Origin: an uncultured Tenacibaculum sp.
GTDB lineage: Bacteria > Bacteroidota > Bacteroidia > Flavobacteriales > Flavobacteriaceae
Length of the DNA stretch: 64,000 nucleotides
Reading direction: 5' to 3'
NCBI RefSeq assembly: GCF_947502995.1
Contig: NZ_CANNBW010000005.1
Location: 62,001 to 126,000, forward strand
Numbering within the stretch: the stretch's first letter is position 1; every line of letters starts with the position of its first letter. Below are positions 26,757 through 35,857 of the stretch, one piece after another. The notes below the pieces were generated by a model that saw only the letters and a program-made list of their open reading frames with translations, was not told the DNA's origin and did not search any database. The translations under genes were made by a program, and so were the position numbers.

Positions 26757-27686
26757 TTAAATTGTTTTGTTTATTGATTGAATAAAAATATCGTTTGCAC
26801 TAGGCACTAATTCTACAAAGTGATTTACCTGACCATTTGAAGTTAAAAATGATAATAAATCATTTGCATTATTTCCTCCTGCTAATTTTACATTTAACTT
26901 TAATCCTTCATTTAGCGATTTAAAATCTGCTGGAGAAACTTCAAAATTCTGACTTAATTTTTGTTGTACTTCTTCAGGTGAATCTGTTTTTAATCCAACT
27001 TCAAAAACATTAGTTCTATACTGACGCTTAATATCATCTAACTTACCATCTAAAATTTTATTAGACTTATTTATTAATGCAATATAATCACACATTTCCT
27101 CAACACTTTCCATTCTATGTGTTGAAAAAATAATAGTTGCACCTTCGTCTCTTAATTGTAATATTTCTTTGGCGATTAACTGAGCATTAATTGGATCGAA
27201 ACCAGAAAATGGTTCATCAAAAATTAATAATTTAGGTTGATGAAGAACAGTTACGATAAACTGCACTTTTTGAGCCATACCTTTAGATAATTCCTCTATC
27301 TTTTTGTTCCACCAAGCTGTAATATCAAATTTCTCAAACCAATATTTCAATCTTTTTTTAGCTTCAGATTTACTCATTCCTTTCAGTTGGGCTAAGTACA
27401 AAGCCTGATCTCCTACTTTCATTGATTTGTACAATCCTCTTTCTTCCGGTAAATAACCAATCTGTTCGATATGATGAGGTGCTAATTTTTCTCCATCTAA
27501 AATTACTTCTCCACTATCTGGCATTGTAATTTGATTGATAATTCTAATTAATGAAGTTTTTCCTGCACCATTAGGACCAAGAAGCCCAAATACACTTCCT
27601 TTAGGAATATGCATCGATACATTATTTAATGCAGTATAATCTCCATAGCTTTTTACTACATTATTAATTTCTAATAAATTACTCAT
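26757..27686 (-). CDS. ABC transporter ATP-binding protein (NatA-like)
   Basis: A 309-residue ATPase. Walker A is GLLGPNGAGKTS, the signature is ELSKGMAQKVQFIV, Walker B is KLLIFDEPFSGFDP and the H-loop is in FSTHRMESVEE. A C-terminal extension (about 215-309) is usual for the NatA/exporter class. The start is set at ATG 27686 (MSNLLEINNVVKSYG). A longer frame reaching 27740 would place the start inside the -7 promoter element at 27728-27735 and is rejected. It leads the minus-strand run ABC ATPase, permease, MscS, lipoprotein, membrane protein, response regulator. Confidence 0.93.
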   Translation of the reverse strand: MSNLLEINNVVKSYGDYTALNNVSMHIPKGSVFGLLGPNGAGKTSLIRIINQITMPDSGEVILDGEKLAPHHIEQIGYLPEERGLYKSMKVGDQALYLAQLKGMSKSEAKKRLKYWFEKFDITAWWNKKIEELSKGMAQKVQFIVTVLHQPKLLIFDEPFSGFDPINAQLIAKEILQLRDEGATIIFSTHRMESVEEMCDYIALINKSNKILDGKLDDIKRQYRTNVFEVGLKTDSPEEVQQKLSQNFEVSPADFKSLNEGLKLNVKLAGGNNANDLLSFLTSNGQVNHFVELVPSANDIFIQSINKTI

Positions 27687-27727
27687 TGATTTTGGTTGTT
27701 TGATTATAGCTTGATCAAGTTTTATGA

Positions 27728-27735
27728 CAAACTTA
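27728..27735 (-). promoter_or_regulatory. -7 promoter element (TAAGTTTG) of the ABC/MscS operon
   Basis: On the minus strand a perfect TAnnTTTG lies 41 bp before the ATG at 27686. The -33 position carries TTAC, a poor match. Confidence 0.5.
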
Positions 27736-28025
27736 CACACTTTTGTGAGTATTAGTAATATTATATTAAGATATGTTACATTTTTTTGACTTTTTATTCA
27801 AAAAGCAAACTCTTTATTTGATTTTGACTAAGAAAAAAACACTAAAAAAAAAAGAATAGATATTTTTATAATTAATGATTTTACGTATAATCTTTACTAT
27901 AAATCAATCAAGAGAACTACTCTGTTAAAATTCTAGCTTTATCTAAAAAACTGATAATCTCTTAAAAATATTGAAGTTATAATCCCATAATCTCAATTTT
28001 TCATATTAATTAATCGTTAAAATTT
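27736..28025. other. Non-coding stretch upstream of the MarR gene
   Basis: Together with its flanks this makes a gene-free gap of about 410 bp between the divergent ABC and MarR genes. The part given here is almost pure A+T, with no open frame or RNA gene I can recognise. The regulatory sites lie at its two ends (27728-27735 and 28026-28087). Confidence 0.6.
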
Positions 28026-28087
28026 ATTATGCATGCATAATTTTTTCCTGATTTATTATGCATGCATAATAAATTTTTATATCTTTG
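28026..28087 (+). promoter_or_regulatory. Twin palindromic operators and promoter of the marR-fad operon
   Basis: TTATGCATGCATAA occurs twice, at 28027-28040 and 28056-28069, with centres 29 bp apart. The second copy extends to a perfect 24-bp palindrome (28051-28074) and the first to 16 bp (28026-28041). TATCTTTG at 28080-28087 is a perfect -7 element. The -33 position, TATG at 28057-28060 with a 19-bp spacer, lies inside the second palindrome. Binding there would block RNA polymerase, so this is a strong candidate for autoregulation by the adjacent MarR protein. Confidence 0.85.
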
Positions 28088-28096
28088 AAATGTTAT

Positions 28097-28555
28097 ATGG
28101 ATAAAAGTAAATCAATAGATCATCAATTAAGAGCTACATGGCAAGCTGTAGCAAAGATGTATAATGAACAAGCATCAAAACATGATAGTACTATGGCCAT
28201 GGCTTTTGTATTATTAAATATTGATTACGAGAACGGGACTCCTTCTACTTCATTAGGTCCTTTAATGGGAATGGAACCAACAAGTCTTTCTAGAATTTTA
28301 AAATCTATGGAAGATAAAGGTTTAATCTTAAGAGAAAAAAACCCTGAGGATGGTAGAAGCGTGATTATTAAGCTTACTGAATTTGGTAAAGAAAAACGTG
28401 AGATTTCTAAAGGTCACGTTTATCAATTTAATAATAAAGTCCGCGAACGTTTAACAGATAAAGAAATTCAAAGTTTTTTTAAAGTAACAGAAATTATAAA
28501 CAAGCTTATAGCTGAAAAAAAGATATACGGAGATATATCTTCTCAAGCTGTATAA
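28097..28555 (+). CDS. MarR family transcriptional regulator of the fatty-acid oxidation operon
   Basis: A 152-residue winged-helix repressor. The DNA-binding part is readable: SLGPLMGMEPTSLSRILKSMEDKGLILREKNPEDGRSVIIKLTEFGKEKR, in which the recognition helix is followed by the D-x-R wing (DGRSVIIKLT). The start is ATG 28097. A TTG at 28085 would overlap the -7 element at 28080-28087 and is excluded. The 5' leader is then only a few bases long. It lies 21 bp before the fadN-like gene, and its promoter carries twin palindromes that it probably binds. Acyl-CoA is the likely ligand, by context. Confidence 0.92.
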   Translation: MDKSKSIDHQLRATWQAVAKMYNEQASKHDSTMAMAFVLLNIDYENGTPSTSLGPLMGMEPTSLSRILKSMEDKGLILREKNPEDGRSVIIKLTEFGKEKREISKGHVYQFNNKVRERLTDKEIQSFFKVTEIINKLIAEKKIYGDISSQAV

Positions 28556-28576
28556 AAATTCAAACCTATATAAGTA

Positions 28577-30985
28577 ATGAGCAAAAGAAGAATTAAAAAG
28601 GTAGCGATTATTGGATCAGGTATTATGGGATCTGGTATCGCTTGTCACTTTGCTAACATCGGTGTTGATGTATTACTTTTGGACATTGTACCAAGAGAAC
28701 TAACAGACAAAGAGAAAGCAAAAGGATTAACTCTAGAAGACAAAGTTGTTCGTAATCGTTTAGTAAACGATGCTTTAACGGCTTCTTTAAAATCTAAACC
28801 GTCCCCTATCTACAACAAAAAGTTTGCTGATAGAATTACTACAGGTAATATTGATGATGATTTACACCTAATTAAAGATGTTGATTGGGTAATGGAAGTT
28901 GTTGTTGAACGTTTAGATATTAAACAAAATGTTTTTGAAAAAGTAGAAAAATATCGTACTCCTGGTACTATCATTTCTTCTAATACTTCTGGTATTCCAA
29001 TCAAATTTATGAATGAAGGAAGAAGCGAAGACTTCAGAAAACATTTTGCTGTAACTCACTTCTTTAATCCACCTCGTTACTTAAAATTATTCGAAGTTGT
29101 TCCTGGACCAGACTGTAAGCAAGAAGTTACTGACTTCTTAATGGAATATGGAGATAAGTTCTTAGGAAAAACTTCTGTATTAGCTAAAGATACTCCTGCT
29201 TTTATTGGAAACCGTATTGGTATTTTTGGAATCCAATCGTTATTCCACCAAGTAAAAGAATTAGGTTTAACAGTTGAAGAAGTTGATAAATTAACTGGAC
29301 CAGTAATTGGTCGTCCAAAATCAGCTACTTTCCGTACTGTAGATGTTGTAGGTTTGGATACATTAGTACATGTAGCTAACGGAATTTATGACAATTGTCC
29401 AGACGACGAAGCTCACGACTTATTTAAATTACCAGATTTCATCAACACAATGATGGAAAACAAATGGTTAGGTAGTAAAACAAAGCAAGGTTTCTATAAG
29501 AAGTCAGTAAATGCTGAAGGAAAGAAAGAAATCTTAACGTTAGATTTAGATACGATGGAATATCGTTCTAAAAAGCGTGCTAAGTTTGCTACTCTTGAAT
29601 TAACTAAAACTATAGATAAGCCAATTGATCGTTTTAAAGTATTAGTTGGTGGTAAAGATAAAGCTGGAGAATTCTACCGTAAGAACTTTGCTGCCATGTT
29701 TGCTTATGTTCAAAATAGAATTCCAGAAATTTCTGACGAATTATATAGAATTGATGATGCCATGAAAGCTGGTTTCGGTTGGGAAAATGGACCATTCGAA
29801 ATTTGGGATGCTGTTGGAGTTGAGAAAGGTATCGAATTAATGAAAGCTGAAGGAAAAGAGCCTGCTGCTTGGGTTACTGAAATGGTAGCAAAAGGAGAAA
29901 CTGCTTTCTATACAGTAAAAGATGGAGCTACATATTATTATGATGTAAATGAAAAAGCTCAGGTTAAAAAGCCTGGTCAAGATGCATTTATCATCTTAGA
30001 TAACATCAGAAAATCTAAAGAAGTATTCAAAAACTCTGGAGTTGTAATTGAAGATTTAGGAGACGGTATCTTAAACTGTGAATTCCAATCTAAAATGAAC
30101 ACAATCGGTGGAGATGTTTTAGCTGGATTAAACAAAGCTGTTGATTTAGCTGAAAAAGACTTCGAAGGATTAGTTGTTGGTAACCAAGGAGCAAACTTCT
30201 CTGTAGGTGCAAACATTGGAATGATCTTTATGATGGCTGTTGAGCAAGAGTACGATGAGTTAAACATGGCCATTAAGTATTTCCAAGATACGATGATGCG
30301 TATGCGTTATTCATCTATTCCTGTTATCGCTGCTCCTCATGGAATGGCTTTAGGTGGAGGATGTGAATTATCATTACATGCTGACAAAGTTGTTGCTGCT
30401 GCTGAAACATACATGGGATTAGTTGAATTCGGTGTTGGAGTTATTCCTGGTGGTGGTGGTTCTAAGGAAATGGCCTTAAGAGCTTCTGATACGTTCCGCA
30501 AAGGAGATGTTCAGTTAAATGTTCTTCAAGAGTATTTCTTAACTATCGGTATGGCTAAAGTATCTACTTCTGCTTACGAAGCATTTGATTTAGGTTTATT
30601 ACAACAAGGAAAAGATGTTGTGGTTGTAAACAGAGATCGTCAAATTGCTGAAGCTAAGAAACATGCATTATTATTAGCTGATGCAGGATATACACAACCA
30701 GTACACCGTAACGATGTATTAGTTCTTGGTAAACAAGCATTAGGTGCATTTATGGTAGCTACTGATTCTATGCAAGCAAGTAGATTCATTTCAGAACACG
30801 ATCAAAAGATTGCAAACAAACTAGCTTATGTAATGGCTGGTGGAGATTTATCAGAACCAACAAAAGTTTCTGAACAGTATTTATTAGACATCGAACGTGA
30901 AGCATTCTTAAGTCTAACTACAGAACGTAAAACATTAGAGCGTATTCAGCACATGTTAAAAACTGGTAAACCATTAAGAAACTAA
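28577..30985 (+). CDS. fadN: 3-hydroxyacyl-CoA dehydrogenase / enoyl-CoA hydratase (FadN-like)
   Basis: An 802-residue bifunctional beta-oxidation enzyme. The dehydrogenase half comes first (NAD-binding GSGIMGSG at residues 13-20; NTSGIPIKFMNEGR; THFFNPPRYLKLFEVVPGP; a second HAD C-domain around DAMKAGFGWENGPFEIWDAVG). The enoyl-CoA hydratase/crotonase part follows from about residue 500 (NQGANFSVGANIG, APHGMALGGGCELSLHAD, LVEFGVGVIPGGGGSKEMALR). This HAD-then-hydratase order is that of Bacillus FadN, and the reverse of E. coli FadB. It is cytoplasmic. It starts 21 bp after marR and ends three bases before the thiolase gene. CGT-rich arginine codons fit high expression. Confidence 0.95.
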   Translation: MSKRRIKKVAIIGSGIMGSGIACHFANIGVDVLLLDIVPRELTDKEKAKGLTLEDKVVRNRLVNDALTASLKSKPSPIYNKKFADRITTGNIDDDLHLIKDVDWVMEVVVERLDIKQNVFEKVEKYRTPGTIISSNTSGIPIKFMNEGRSEDFRKHFAVTHFFNPPRYLKLFEVVPGPDCKQEVTDFLMEYGDKFLGKTSVLAKDTPAFIGNRIGIFGIQSLFHQVKELGLTVEEVDKLTGPVIGRPKSATFRTVDVVGLDTLVHVANGIYDNCPDDEAHDLFKLPDFINTMMENKWLGSKTKQGFYKKSVNAEGKKEILTLDLDTMEYRSKKRAKFATLELTKTIDKPIDRFKVLVGGKDKAGEFYRKNFAAMFAYVQNRIPEISDELYRIDDAMKAGFGWENGPFEIWDAVGVEKGIELMKAEGKEPAAWVTEMVAKGETAFYTVKDGATYYYDVNEKAQVKKPGQDAFIILDNIRKSKEVFKNSGVVIEDLGDGILNCEFQSKMNTIGGDVLAGLNKAVDLAEKDFEGLVVGNQGANFSVGANIGMIFMMAVEQEYDELNMAIKYFQDTMMRMRYSSIPVIAAPHGMALGGGCELSLHADKVVAAAETYMGLVEFGVGVIPGGGGSKEMALRASDTFRKGDVQLNVLQEYFLTIGMAKVSTSAYEAFDLGLLQQGKDVVVVNRDRQIAEAKKHALLLADAGYTQPVHRNDVLVLGKQALGAFMVATDSMQASRFISEHDQKIANKLAYVMAGGDLSEPTKVSEQYLLDIEREAFLSLTTERKTLERIQHMLKTGKPLRN

Positions 30986-30988
30986 ACA

Positions 30989-32179
30989 ATGAAAACAGCA
31001 TATATAGTAAAAGGATATAGAACTGCCGTAGGAAAGTCAAAAAGAGGTGGTTTTAGATTTAAAAGAGCAGATGAATTAGCTGCTGAAACAATTCAACACC
31101 TAATGAAAAACCTTCCTGAGTTTGACGTTAAGCGTATTGATGATGTAATTGTGGGAAATGCTATGCCAGAAGGATCTCAAGGATTAAACATGGCACGTAT
31201 CATTTCATTAATAGGATTAAATTCTGTTGATGTACCAGGTGTTACTGTAAACCGTTTTTGTTCTTCAGGATTAGAAACGATTGGTATGGCTGTAGCAAAA
31301 ATTCAATCAGGAATGGCTGAGTGTATTATTGCTGGTGGTGCTGAAAGCATGACTTCTGTACCGATGACTGGTTTTAAACCTGAATTAAACTATAATATTG
31401 TGAACGCTGGTCACGAAGATTATTACTGGGGAATGGGAAATACGGCTGAAGCTGTAGCTCAAGAGTATAAAATTTCTCGTGAAGATCAAGATGAGTTTGC
31501 TTTAAATTCTCATTTAAAAGCATTAAAAGCACAATCTGAAGATCGTTTTCAAGATCAAATCGTTCCTATTGAAGTAGAAGAAACATATATCGATGGTAAA
31601 GGAAAAAAAGCGACACGTAAATTTACTGTAACTAAAGATGAAGGTCCTCGTAAAGGTTCTACTATCGAAGGTTTACAAAGATTACGTCCAGTATTTGCTG
31701 CTAACGGATCTGTTACTGCAGGTAACTCTTCTCAAACAAGTGATGGAGCTGCTTTCGTAATGGTTATGAGTGAAGACATGGTAAAAGAATTAAACCTTGA
31801 ACCAATTGCTCGTATGGTAAGTTATGCTGCTGCTGGTGTTCCTCCAAGAATCATGGGAATCGGACCTGTTGCTGCTATTCCAAAGGCATTAAAACAAGCT
31901 GGTTTACAACAAAACGACATTGACTTAATTGAGTTAAATGAAGCATTTGCTTCTCAATCATTAGCTGTAATTAGAGAATTAGGATTAAATCCGGATATAA
32001 TCAACGTAAATGGTGGAGCTATTGCTTTAGGTCATCCGTTAGGATGTACGGGAGCGAAGTTATCTGTTCAATTATTCGACGAAATGCGTAAGCGTGAAAT
32101 GAAGAATAAATACGGAATGGTAACTATGTGTGTAGGTACTGGACAGGGAGCTGCTGGTATTTTTGAATTCTTAAACTAA
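30989..32179 (+). CDS. fadA: Acetyl-CoA C-acyltransferase (3-ketoacyl-CoA thiolase)
   Basis: A 396-residue thiolase carrying out the last step of beta-oxidation: CoA-dependent cleavage of 3-ketoacyl-CoA to acetyl-CoA and a shortened acyl-CoA. The acylated cysteine is in VNRFCSSGLE (Cys91). The C-terminal catalytic residues are in GGAIALGHPLGCTGAKL (His349) and MCVGTGQGAAG (Cys381). NEAFASQSLAV is also typical. Length is normal. It is between the fadN-like and acyl-CoA dehydrogenase genes, giving the same order as fadNAE of Bacillus subtilis. Confidence 0.96.
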   Translation: MKTAYIVKGYRTAVGKSKRGGFRFKRADELAAETIQHLMKNLPEFDVKRIDDVIVGNAMPEGSQGLNMARIISLIGLNSVDVPGVTVNRFCSSGLETIGMAVAKIQSGMAECIIAGGAESMTSVPMTGFKPELNYNIVNAGHEDYYWGMGNTAEAVAQEYKISREDQDEFALNSHLKALKAQSEDRFQDQIVPIEVEETYIDGKGKKATRKFTVTKDEGPRKGSTIEGLQRLRPVFAANGSVTAGNSSQTSDGAAFVMVMSEDMVKELNLEPIARMVSYAAAGVPPRIMGIGPVAAIPKALKQAGLQQNDIDLIELNEAFASQSLAVIRELGLNPDIINVNGGAIALGHPLGCTGAKLSVQLFDEMRKREMKNKYGMVTMCVGTGQGAAGIFEFLN

Positions 32180-32206
32180 CGTAACAAAAAATTATAATAC
32201 AAAAAG

Positions 32207-34018
32207 ATGGCTGAAACATTAAATAAAGACATTTTACGAGGAGGACAATTCTTAGTAAAAGAAACTAATTGCGAAGATATATTTACTCCTGAAGATTTTA
32301 CTGAGGAGCAAACAATGATGAGAGACGCGGTTATCGAATTTAACGACCGTGAAATTATTCCTCATAAAACTCGTTTCGAGGCTAAAGATTATGCATTAAC
32401 TGAAGAAACTATGCGTAAAGCAGGTGAATTAGGTTTCTTAGGTGTTGCTGTTCCTGAAGCATATGGAGGATTAGGAATGGGATTTGTTTCTACAATGTTA
32501 ACTTGTGATTACATTTCTAGTGGAACAGGTTCTTTCAGTACTGCTTTTGGTGCGCATACAGGTATTGGTACTATGCCAATTACTTTATATGGTACTGAAG
32601 AGCAAAAGAAAAAATATGTACCTGCTTTAGCTATGGGTGAGCGTTTTGGAGCTTACTGTTTAACTGAGCCAGGTGCAGGATCTGATGCTAACTCTGGTAA
32701 AACTACTGCTGAGTTAACTGAAGACGGAAAGCATTATAAAATTAACGGACAAAAAATGTGGATCTCTAATGCAGGATTTGCTGAGATTTTCATCGTTTTT
32801 GCTCGTATCGAAGATGATAAAAATATTACTGGATTTATCTTAGAATACGATAAAGACAATCCTAATGGAGTAACTTTAGGTGAAGAAGAGCACAAATTAG
32901 GTATTAGAGCTTCTTCTACACGTCAGGTATTCTTTAACGATACTTTAATTCCAGTTGAAAACATGTTATCTGAGCGTGGTGGTGGATTTAAAATTGCGAT
33001 GAACGCATTAAACGTTGGTCGTATCAAATTAGCTGCTGCTTGTTTAGATTCTCAAAGAAGAGTAATTACAGATGCTGTAAAATATGCTAACGAGCGTAAA
33101 CAGTTTAAAACTTCAATTTCTGAATTTGGAGCTATCAAATCTAAATTAGCTGAAATGGCTACTAGCGCTTATGTTGGTGAGTCTGCTTCTTATAGAGCTG
33201 CTAAAAATATTGAAGACAGAATCGCTATCCGTGAATCTGAAGGAAATACACATCAAGAAGCTGAATTAAAAGGTGTTGAAGAGTATGCTATCGAATGTTC
33301 TATCTTAAAAGTTGCAGTTTCTGAAGATATTCAAAACTGTGCTGACGAAGGAATCCAAATCTTTGGTGGTATGGGATTCTCAGAGGAAACTCCAATGGAA
33401 GCTGCATGGAGAGATGCTCGTATTGCTCGTATTTATGAAGGTACTAACGAAATTAACAGATTACTTTCTGTAGGAATGTTAGTTAAGAAAGCAATGAAAG
33501 GTCACGTTGATTTATTAGGACCAGCAACTGCTGTTGGAAATGAATTAATGGGTATTCCTTCTTTTGATGTTCCTGATTTTTCTGAGTTATTCTCTGAAGA
33601 AAAAGATCTTATTGGAAGATTAAAGAAAGTATTCTTAATGGTTGCTGGAGCTGCATTACAAAAGTTCGGTCCAGATTTAGAAAAGCACCAACAGTTATTA
33701 ACTGCTGCTTCGAACATCTTAATCGAGATTTACATGGCAGAATCTGGTATCTTAAGAACTGAGAAAAACGTTAAGCGTTTTGGTGAAGAAGCACAAAAAG
33801 AAAAAATCGCTATGGCTAAATTATATTTATATAACGCTGTAGAAATTATTACTCAAAGTGCTAGAGAAGGAATCGTTTCTTTCGCTGAAGGTGATGAGCA
33901 ACGTATGATGTTAATGGGACTTAAGCGTTTCACTAAATATACAAACTACCCTAACGTAGTTGAGTTACGCAATACTATTGCAGAAAAATTAAAAGCAGAA
34001 AACAAATACTGCTTCTAA
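32207..34018 (+). CDS. fadE: Acyl-CoA dehydrogenase (FadE-like)
   Basis: A 603-residue FAD enzyme introducing the first double bond into acyl-CoA. Family signatures are YCLTEPGAGSDANSGKTTAEL and KMWISNAGFAEIF (flavin and substrate binding), and QIFGGMGFSEETPMEAAWRDARIARIYEGTNEINR, which includes the catalytic-base region IYEGT. A C-terminal extension of about 150 residues beyond the standard 380-residue core matches the long YusJ/FadE type of Firmicutes and Bacteroidota. It is last in the marR-fadN-fadA-fadE operon, 27 bp after the thiolase gene. Confidence 0.95.
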   Translation: MAETLNKDILRGGQFLVKETNCEDIFTPEDFTEEQTMMRDAVIEFNDREIIPHKTRFEAKDYALTEETMRKAGELGFLGVAVPEAYGGLGMGFVSTMLTCDYISSGTGSFSTAFGAHTGIGTMPITLYGTEEQKKKYVPALAMGERFGAYCLTEPGAGSDANSGKTTAELTEDGKHYKINGQKMWISNAGFAEIFIVFARIEDDKNITGFILEYDKDNPNGVTLGEEEHKLGIRASSTRQVFFNDTLIPVENMLSERGGGFKIAMNALNVGRIKLAAACLDSQRRVITDAVKYANERKQFKTSISEFGAIKSKLAEMATSAYVGESASYRAAKNIEDRIAIRESEGNTHQEAELKGVEEYAIECSILKVAVSEDIQNCADEGIQIFGGMGFSEETPMEAAWRDARIARIYEGTNEINRLLSVGMLVKKAMKGHVDLLGPATAVGNELMGIPSFDVPDFSELFSEEKDLIGRLKKVFLMVAGAALQKFGPDLEKHQQLLTAASNILIEIYMAESGILRTEKNVKRFGEEAQKEKIAMAKLYLYNAVEIITQSAREGIVSFAEGDEQRMMLMGLKRFTKYTNYPNVVELRNTIAEKLKAENKYCF

Positions 34019-34025
34019 CAATATT

Positions 34026-34037
34026 AGCCTTCGGGCT
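34026..34037 (+). other. cUUCGg tetraloop hairpin after fadE
   Basis: AGCC-TTCG-GGCT is a four-base-pair stem closed by the very stable C(UUCG)G tetraloop, eight bases after the fadE stop. It is unusually G+C-rich for this sequence. No T run follows, so it may protect the mRNA 3' end while the hairpin at 34086 terminates. Confidence 0.5.
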
Positions 34038-34085
34038 TAACAATTTCTTCAACTTTTATAGGTTTTAGAATTTAGTTGTTTGTTT

Positions 34086-34119
34086 AAAGATCACTAATTT
34101 TACTTAGTGATCTTTTTTT
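34086..34119 (+). terminator. Intrinsic terminator of the fad operon
   Basis: AAAGATCACTAA (34086-34097), loop TTTTAC, TTAGTGATCTTT (34104-34115): a perfect 12-bp stem followed by more T. Confidence 0.85.
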
Positions 34120-34130
34120 ATGTTTAAAAT

Positions 34131-35828
34131 ATGCTAAAAATAAAACTTGCTATATTCTTAATTATTGAAATATTGCTAACTAGTAATACTTTTATATATT
34201 CTCAAAATGATATTGATTCTTTATCGAAACTTAATTATGAAGACTTAAAAGTTAATTTTCAAAAAACACAAATAGATTCTATTATTGCTTTTAAACATGC
34301 TAAAGCATATTTATTAAAAGCGAAGAAAAAAAAAGATACTTTAAAAATGTGTAATGCTTACTATTTCCTATCTAGACTTTACTCAAGTAAAAAAGAAATA
34401 GGAATAGCTTATTCTGATAGTATTTTAAACATTAGTAAAAAGATAAAAAATCATCCTAAATACCCTGCTGTAGCCTACGAACGTATCGGTCTAATTTATC
34501 ATATCTTTGGTGAGTTTAATGAAGCTTTAGAATATTATCTAAAAGCTTTAAAGTATTCTTTACCTAATACTTTTGAACGTGCAAGTATAAAATTTGATAT
34601 TGCTGCTTTAAAATACAGGTTAGGCCTTCGTGAAGAAGCAAAAGAGTTGTTCAAAAAACATATAGACGATATTAAAAAACTTCAATTTCCTAGAAAGGAA
34701 CACTACTATTATTTAGGTTTGTATGCATATTGCGACGCTTTAATTTACACTAAAAAACATGATTCTGCACAGATAATTATTAATCAAGGTATAGAAGGCT
34801 TGAAAAATAGTAATAATGATATTATTAGAATACGATTTATAATGAACTCTGGTATAAACAATTACTATTTAAAGAATTACAACAAAGCTTTAAGTTTACT
34901 TTTAAAAAGTAAAGAAATTATAAAAAATCAGCAAGATAACTTAACTACGGCTATTAATAATTCTTACATCGGAAAAACTTATTATGTGTTAGGAGAAAAA
35001 GAAAAAGGAATTAAATACTTAAAAGAATCTCATGAATTTCTTTCAGAAACTAATGATGTTGCTCTAGAAATATTAGAAGGGTATGATTTTATTATTGATT
35101 ATTATAAAAATAAACAAGATTATAAAAATCAGCTCTTTTACATCAATGCCCTAATGAATTTTGACTCTGTTTATAATAAAAAATACAGAACTGTTTCTAA
35201 ACAAATCACTAAAGGTTATGAGATACCGAACTTAATGAAAGAGAAAGAAAATATTATCTCTAATTTAAAAGATAATCAGAAAAAAAATACAGTTTTCAAA
35301 GGAGTTTTTACATCTGTAATTTCAATACTCACATTAGTTACTATATTTTTAATAAAACGTAACAGAGACTATAAAAAAAGATTTGAAGATATTTTGAATT
35401 CTGAAGAAAACACCAAACCTGAAATAATTCAGAAAAAAACTTCAGGAATATCAGAAGAATTAACCAAAGAAATCCTTCAAAAATTAAATGACTATGAAAA
35501 CACTAAATTTTATTTAAATAAAAGAGCTACACTTAGTTCATTAGCTAAGAAATTAAATACCAATAGCACTTATTTATCTAAAGTTATTAACTCAAAAAAA
35601 GGAACAAATTTTTCTACTTATCTTAATAATTTAAGAATCGATTATGCTATAAAAAAATTAAAAAAGGATCCTCAACTTAGAGCATATACAATAAAATCGA
35701 TAGCGTTAGAATGTGGATTTAATAATCAAGAAACATTTTCTTTAGCTTTCAAAAAGAGAACAAAACTATACCCTTCTTATTTCATAAAAGAACTTCAAAA
35801 AAAGGATAAAAACACAAATTTATATTAA
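34131..35828 (+). CDS. TPR-containing membrane-bound AraC-type transcriptional regulator
   Basis: A 565-residue protein. It has an N-terminal signal-like hydrophobic segment (to about residue 24) and TPR repeats (about 55-370; for example AYERIGLIYHIFGEFNEALEYYLKALKYS). One transmembrane helix follows (VFKGVFTSVISILTLVTIFLI, about 387-408), then a C-terminal AraC/HTH_18 domain (TLSSLAKKLNTNSTYLSKVINSKKGTNFSTYLNNLRIDYAI, about 455-560). The TPR part should face the periplasm and the DNA-binding part the cytoplasm. The architecture is common in flavobacteria. The signal and target genes are unknown. It is followed 29 bp later by a second AraC-type gene. Confidence 0.9.
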   Translation: MLKIKLAIFLIIEILLTSNTFIYSQNDIDSLSKLNYEDLKVNFQKTQIDSIIAFKHAKAYLLKAKKKKDTLKMCNAYYFLSRLYSSKKEIGIAYSDSILNISKKIKNHPKYPAVAYERIGLIYHIFGEFNEALEYYLKALKYSLPNTFERASIKFDIAALKYRLGLREEAKELFKKHIDDIKKLQFPRKEHYYYLGLYAYCDALIYTKKHDSAQIIINQGIEGLKNSNNDIIRIRFIMNSGINNYYLKNYNKALSLLLKSKEIIKNQQDNLTTAINNSYIGKTYYVLGEKEKGIKYLKESHEFLSETNDVALEILEGYDFIIDYYKNKQDYKNQLFYINALMNFDSVYNKKYRTVSKQITKGYEIPNLMKEKENIISNLKDNQKKNTVFKGVFTSVISILTLVTIFLIKRNRDYKKRFEDILNSEENTKPEIIQKKTSGISEELTKEILQKLNDYENTKFYLNKRATLSSLAKKLNTNSTYLSKVINSKKGTNFSTYLNNLRIDYAIKKLKKDPQLRAYTIKSIALECGFNNQETFSLAFKKRTKLYPSYFIKELQKKDKNTNLY

Positions 35829-35857
35829 TACTTTTACAGCTAATTAAGATAAACAAA

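Noticed and set aside
27687..27740. Eighteen-residue N-terminal extension of the NatA-like ATPase
   Set aside because: The extension covers the -7 element at 27728-27735 and has no conserved content; the usual ATPase start MSNLLEINNVV is at 27686.
28085..28096. Upstream TTG start for the MarR gene (28085)
   Set aside because: It lies inside the -7 element TATCTTTG (28080-28087), so it would not be transcribed. ATG 28097 gives the normal N-terminus.
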